Part shown: positions 19,103 to 22,500 of the stretch, piece by piece
Position numbering within the stretch: position 1 is the stretch's first letter
Layout: each line of letters begins with the position of its first letter
DNA from: Trachelipus rathkii
Taxonomy: Eukaryota; Arthropoda; Malacostraca; Isopoda; Trachelipodidae
Assembly: GCA_015478945.1 (NCBI GenBank)
Contig: JABUQX010023027.1
Coordinates: 1-22,500, forward strand
Length of the DNA: 22,500 nucleotides
Direction: 5' to 3'
Made by a program: the position numbers and the translations under genes
The notes under the pieces: generated by a model
Told to the model about the DNA's origin: nothing
Seen by the model: only the letters and a program-made list of their open reading frames with translations
Databases searched by the model: none

Positions 19103-19192
19103 AGGTATGCAGAATGTTTATTATTAAAAAAGGTTTACAGAATGTTTATTATGAAATAAGGTTTCCTTGAAAGTTTACAGAATGTTTATTAT
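19103..19192 (+). repeat. Three copies of GTTTACAGAATGTTTATTAT
   Basis: Copies near 19103 (with ATGC for TTAC), 19132 and 19171. Spacing is about 29 and 39 bases, so it is an irregular short tandem repeat. Confidence 0.8.
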
Positions 19193-19337
19193 TTTCTTTC
19201 TCCTAAATGAAAAATGAAATGGTACATAACGAAATATTCTGAATATAGCAAAAGAGGCTTATATTATAATTTTTTTATATTATAATTGTTCATAAGGGTC
19301 TTTTAAGCATTATCGTGTTTTTTCTTTATGTTATTAC

Positions 19338-19450
19338 TTATATATTATATATATAATATATCATATATATATTATATATATATATATATATTATATATAT
19401 ATATTAATATTTATATATATAATATTATATATATATAATATTATATAATG
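19338..19450. repeat. (TA)n-rich tract
   Basis: ATATAT and TTATATA units with almost no G or C. Confidence 0.8.
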
Positions 19451-20236
19451 ATTCAGGACTCTGAGAGGTAGGTTTGGAGCAGCAAACGAAGAAAGAGAAG
19501 AAAATCAGAAAAGAATAAGGAACAAGCGAAGAAAGAATCCGAAGGGGTCTTGCAAGATTGTCACTTATGAATTATGATTCTTGAACAAGGTCATAACTGA
19601 TTTTGGATGGATAATAAATCGATAGAAAGATTTGATTAGAAGAATATTGAGAATTTTTGATGTTTTGTAAAACTTAAATTTGTTTTAAAAGAAAATTATT
19701 AATGAAAATAACTTTCAATACTTTTAGAATTAAAATACTTTTTGATAACTCTTGCTCTCTATAAAAATTTGATATGCTTCACGTCTGAAAGTTTTGGAAA
19801 TCATACTCTGTTTCCATTTTCTGTCTCATTTTTTAATTTTGATCTAATGGAGGATATTGCGCACATATGATCAACGACTTTTTGTGGTTTTTTGCTAATT
19901 AATTATTTGGAACATTCTGAATGTTCTACCTTGAATGTATTTCTCTCTCACCAGTCTATAATAAAATTAATTTGCTCTGTTTATTCTCCACCTGATTCTA
20001 TTGACTTTCTATCTATCCTAAATTCTTCAACTATATAAATTTCAAAGTTAAATACATCCTCTGATATTCTCCTTTCTTTGAAATCATCATACATATCGAT
20101 TTTAATATTCACCACCGATAAAGTTATTCTTCTGGTTCCGATTATATACTTGGCGACCCTAATTTAAAACTACCGGTATCAAATAACATACCTATTCAGT
20201 TTGACACATAACAATAAGTTATTTGACATACCTAAG
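19451..20236. other. Unique AT-moderate DNA, no gene recognised
   Basis: A purine-rich segment (GAAGAAAGAGAAGAAAATCA and similar) lies at 19485-19545. The rest shows no repeats, motifs or open frames worth reporting. Confidence 0.45.
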
Positions 20237-21120
20237 CTATGAATAACTGCTATCATAAACAAAGAACTCACTATTCAATAGCTGCAAACCTAACATTACC
20301 TAACCAAAACTTAACATAATCTTAACTATCCTAAAGCTGACCAAATATCACATAGCAAAAATTTAGCCTAACCTATTAATTTCTGTTAAATTAACAACAC
20401 TTAAATCTAACTCAGCAGTACTGTTAACAATACTGTTAACATAACAATAGCAGCCCTTATCTAACAATATAACTTAACCTACCTATCCTTGCCCAACCTA
20501 ACTTACCATTGCCTAACCTAATCTAACACTACCCTGACATGTCTAACTATGAAGAACTGCTAACATAACTGTTCTTAACTTATCAATATTGCTAACATAA
20601 TACCTACCCTATCCTAACAAGATAACATAACTGCCTAACCTACCGTAGGTATGAATAAATGATAACATAAACAAAGTTTCTAACTTATCAGTATTACTAT
20701 CATAACAATACCTACGCTAATCTAACCACATAGCTTAACATAACTACCCTACCATACCTAAAATATTACTAAATGCTAAGGTAAATAAAGTTTTTAACTT
20801 ATCAAGTGCTAGCATAACAATACCTACCCTAACTTAACAGCATAAATTAATCTGACTTAGACTAACCTAATCTAACCTTACTTAAACTAACATATCCTAT
20901 TCCAACTTAACCTAACTTAATCGAATTTCTATTATATCAATATCAGGTAACATAATAATATGAACCAAAACTTAACCTTACCTAATAAAACTTAACATAA
21001 TCTAGCCTATCTACACGTATCCAATTTAACTGCGAATAAATGCTAACATTAATAAATCTCCTTAACTATCAATGGTAGTTAACCTAATATTTCTTACAAA
21101 ACTTAACCTACCCCTACTTT
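20237..21120 (+). repeat. Degenerate CCTAA-containing minisatellite, unit about 105 bp
   Basis: The unit begins TATGAATAAATGCTAACATA, then AACAAAGTTCTTAACTTATC, AATATTGCTAACATAACAAT and ACCTACCCTAACCTAACA. Unit starts fall near 20237, 20550, 20651, 20765 and 21031. CCTAACCTAA, a dimer of the arthropod telomeric pentamer complement, occurs near 20513, and CTAAC or CTTAAC pieces fill the units. It is too degenerate to be a working telomere. An interstitial AACCT-type satellite fits better. Confidence 0.7.
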
Positions 21121-21200
21121 TTCTATACTAGCATGAAATTTCGATAGTTCATTATTTATTTAATTCACCTTTTTCATATGGGAAGCACCATTTTGGGGTC

Positions 21201-21221
21201 ACACCTCCCGAAGGGGGGTGT
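21201..21221 (+). other. Perfect 9-bp hairpin with GAA loop
   Basis: ACACCTCCC-GAA-GGGGGGTGT forms a 9-bp stem with a single T-G wobble, in GC-rich sequence amid AT-rich DNA. It could be the tip of a short interspersed repeat. It is not placed like a transcription terminator of any gene here. Confidence 0.6.
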
Positions 21222-21229
21222 AAGCAATT

Positions 21230-22500
21230 TCCCGCTTTTTAATTATTTCAAGTGTGCTAGAAGGAAAAGGTTGGAGTCAAAAAATATCTCAATTTAAATT
21301 ACTTAATTTATTATATGCAGCCCTTAAGGCTTTTGATTACGACGTTTTTCAGTAAATTGTGCTATTTTCTTTCTTTAAAATTTTAATATTTAGTCATGTT
21401 TCTGTTCTTTTATTTGTTAGTTGTTTTATTTTTCCTATATCTTATTTAATTTAGTTTGAGATATCTTATATGTATAAAGGTTGACACTATATTATTATAA
21501 TGATGCTAGGATTTTATTTTCATTTAACTTTTTCGTTTTGTCGTTTTGTGAATTTTCATATTTTCAGATCTAGCGTAAATTCTTCTACATTACTTTATAA
21601 TCTTATAAAATAATTAATTTTGTTTTACGTTGTAATAGATTTGCTATTTTCATTTTAGGTTAACTTATCTCCCATCATTCGGTAATCACTCCATGAATAT
21701 AGTTTTAATTGGTTCTCATGCTTTTAATTATATTTTATTCTTTTTATTATTTTATAAAATCCATTTAGCATTGAAGTTTACATTGCCGTCAAGATATTAA
21801 AAAAAATATGTGTTTTCTTACCAATAGGACTTTCTCTAGTCTATCTTCTATTTTTTTCCATTTAAATTGAGTTTTTTTTTATTAGTAGGCTTATTTCATC
21901 AGCAATTAATACCAGCATATTTCCTTTCCATTTCGAACATATAGGTTAAAAAATCTTTTGATCGTTTTGATGTTGTATTTCAAATTTCTCAATTCTGCGA
22001 TGAAAAAAACTACTACCAAGAGAATTTCTTGGGTAGCAGATAGAAAATTTGTTCTTATCTATTATTATTTATTAAGCTTAGTTTCAATGAGATGGGCGAA
22101 TTTAATTAATACAAACGTTATCGTTGATAAAAGCCTTTTACACATCCTTCTAGTAGAAATAAGCATGATAAGGTATTGCCCACAACACAATGTGCATAAA
22201 TGAAATCCTCTCTCTAGAGGAGAAAAAGTAATGAACTAACAAACCAATTTATGAAAAAATTAATTTGAACATTGCATTGGAAATTTGGTACTGAAGAAAG
22301 AGAAAAGAGAAAGCGTAATTAAATCTAAAGAATGGAACAGATACAAAAATATATTGAAAACTAATAAACTAAACAGATAGCTTTTCTGCTTTTGGTATTC
22401 ACATCAGTTTATAGGATCAAGAATTTAAAATAGAGGGAATGATCAGATCAAATCATAAAGTAGCCACTTAAGTTCAACTAAGTTAGAGATGAAGCAATTT
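21230..22500. other. AT-rich unique DNA to window end, nothing recognised
   Basis: T-rich stretches, no tandem repeats of note. An 81-codon plus-strand frame (21958-22203) starts at TTG, has no domain and is best taken as chance. The last 300 bases are purine-leaning without structure. Confidence 0.5.

Noticed and set aside
20237..21120. A true chromosome end (telomere)
   Set aside because: CCTAA units are too degenerate, are embedded in a longer unit, and unique sequence follows on both sides.
1..22500. tRNA or rRNA genes
   Set aside because: I looked for the T-arm GGTTCRANYCC pattern with a preceding cloverleaf and for conserved rRNA words on both strands by eye and found none convincing. 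A covariance-model scan would be decisive.

Overview
This window looks like intergenic, repeat-dominated DNA of an arthropod-like animal nucleus. The evidence is strong AT richness, very abundant TA, ATT and GT/CA microsatellites, a decayed BEL/Pao LTR retrotransposon, and a degenerate CCTAA-type (complement TTAGG) minisatellite. A decapod crustacean would fit this flavour, but that is an impression and not something proven here. I see no intact host gene, tRNA, rRNA or CRISPR array. The longest open frames are transposon domains or chance frames in simple repeats.

Layout. Positions 1 to about 1905 hold, on the minus strand, the 3' half of a BEL/Pao pol gene: RNase H, then integrase zinc finger, integrase core, and the C-terminal DUF5641-type domain running off the window edge. 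RNase H is one uninterrupted frame with its acidic residues. The integrase is broken by stops and one-base shifts and has lost its catalytic glutamate. Gag, protease and reverse transcriptase are absent; homology stops near 1905.

The dominant structure is a giant imperfect inverted repeat with no unique spacer, from about 2140 to 15325 and centred near 10120 in a (TA)n tract. Landmarks of the left arm recur in reverse complement and in mirror order in the right arm: a GA-rich block, GTGCC/GGCACT repeats, CATCAAAGTTGAGG repeats, a GC-rich pocket, a GTTAAAGCAGTAA minisatellite, a CA/GT tract and a CGTTTATTTAAACTC block. Mirror distances agree almost exactly near the centre and drift outward, the left arm ending about 2.8 kb longer. 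The arms differ by many small indels. This is either an old inverted duplication or fold-back element, or a fold-back artefact of long-read sequencing or assembly. The sequence alone does not settle which.

From 15325 to 22500 the window holds a GT-rich block, short AAAAGGTCAAGGC repeats, a charged orphan open frame (16071-16322), AT and ATT microsatellites, AT-moderate DNA without recognisable genes, a hammerhead-like fold (18244-18297), a large GAA/AAG polypurine tract, a three-copy 20-nt repeat, the CCTAA-type minisatellite (about 20237-21120), a perfect small hairpin (21201-21221) and AT-rich unique DNA to the end. No cooperative gene system is visible. The retroelement pieces formed one polyprotein; everything else is repeat architecture.
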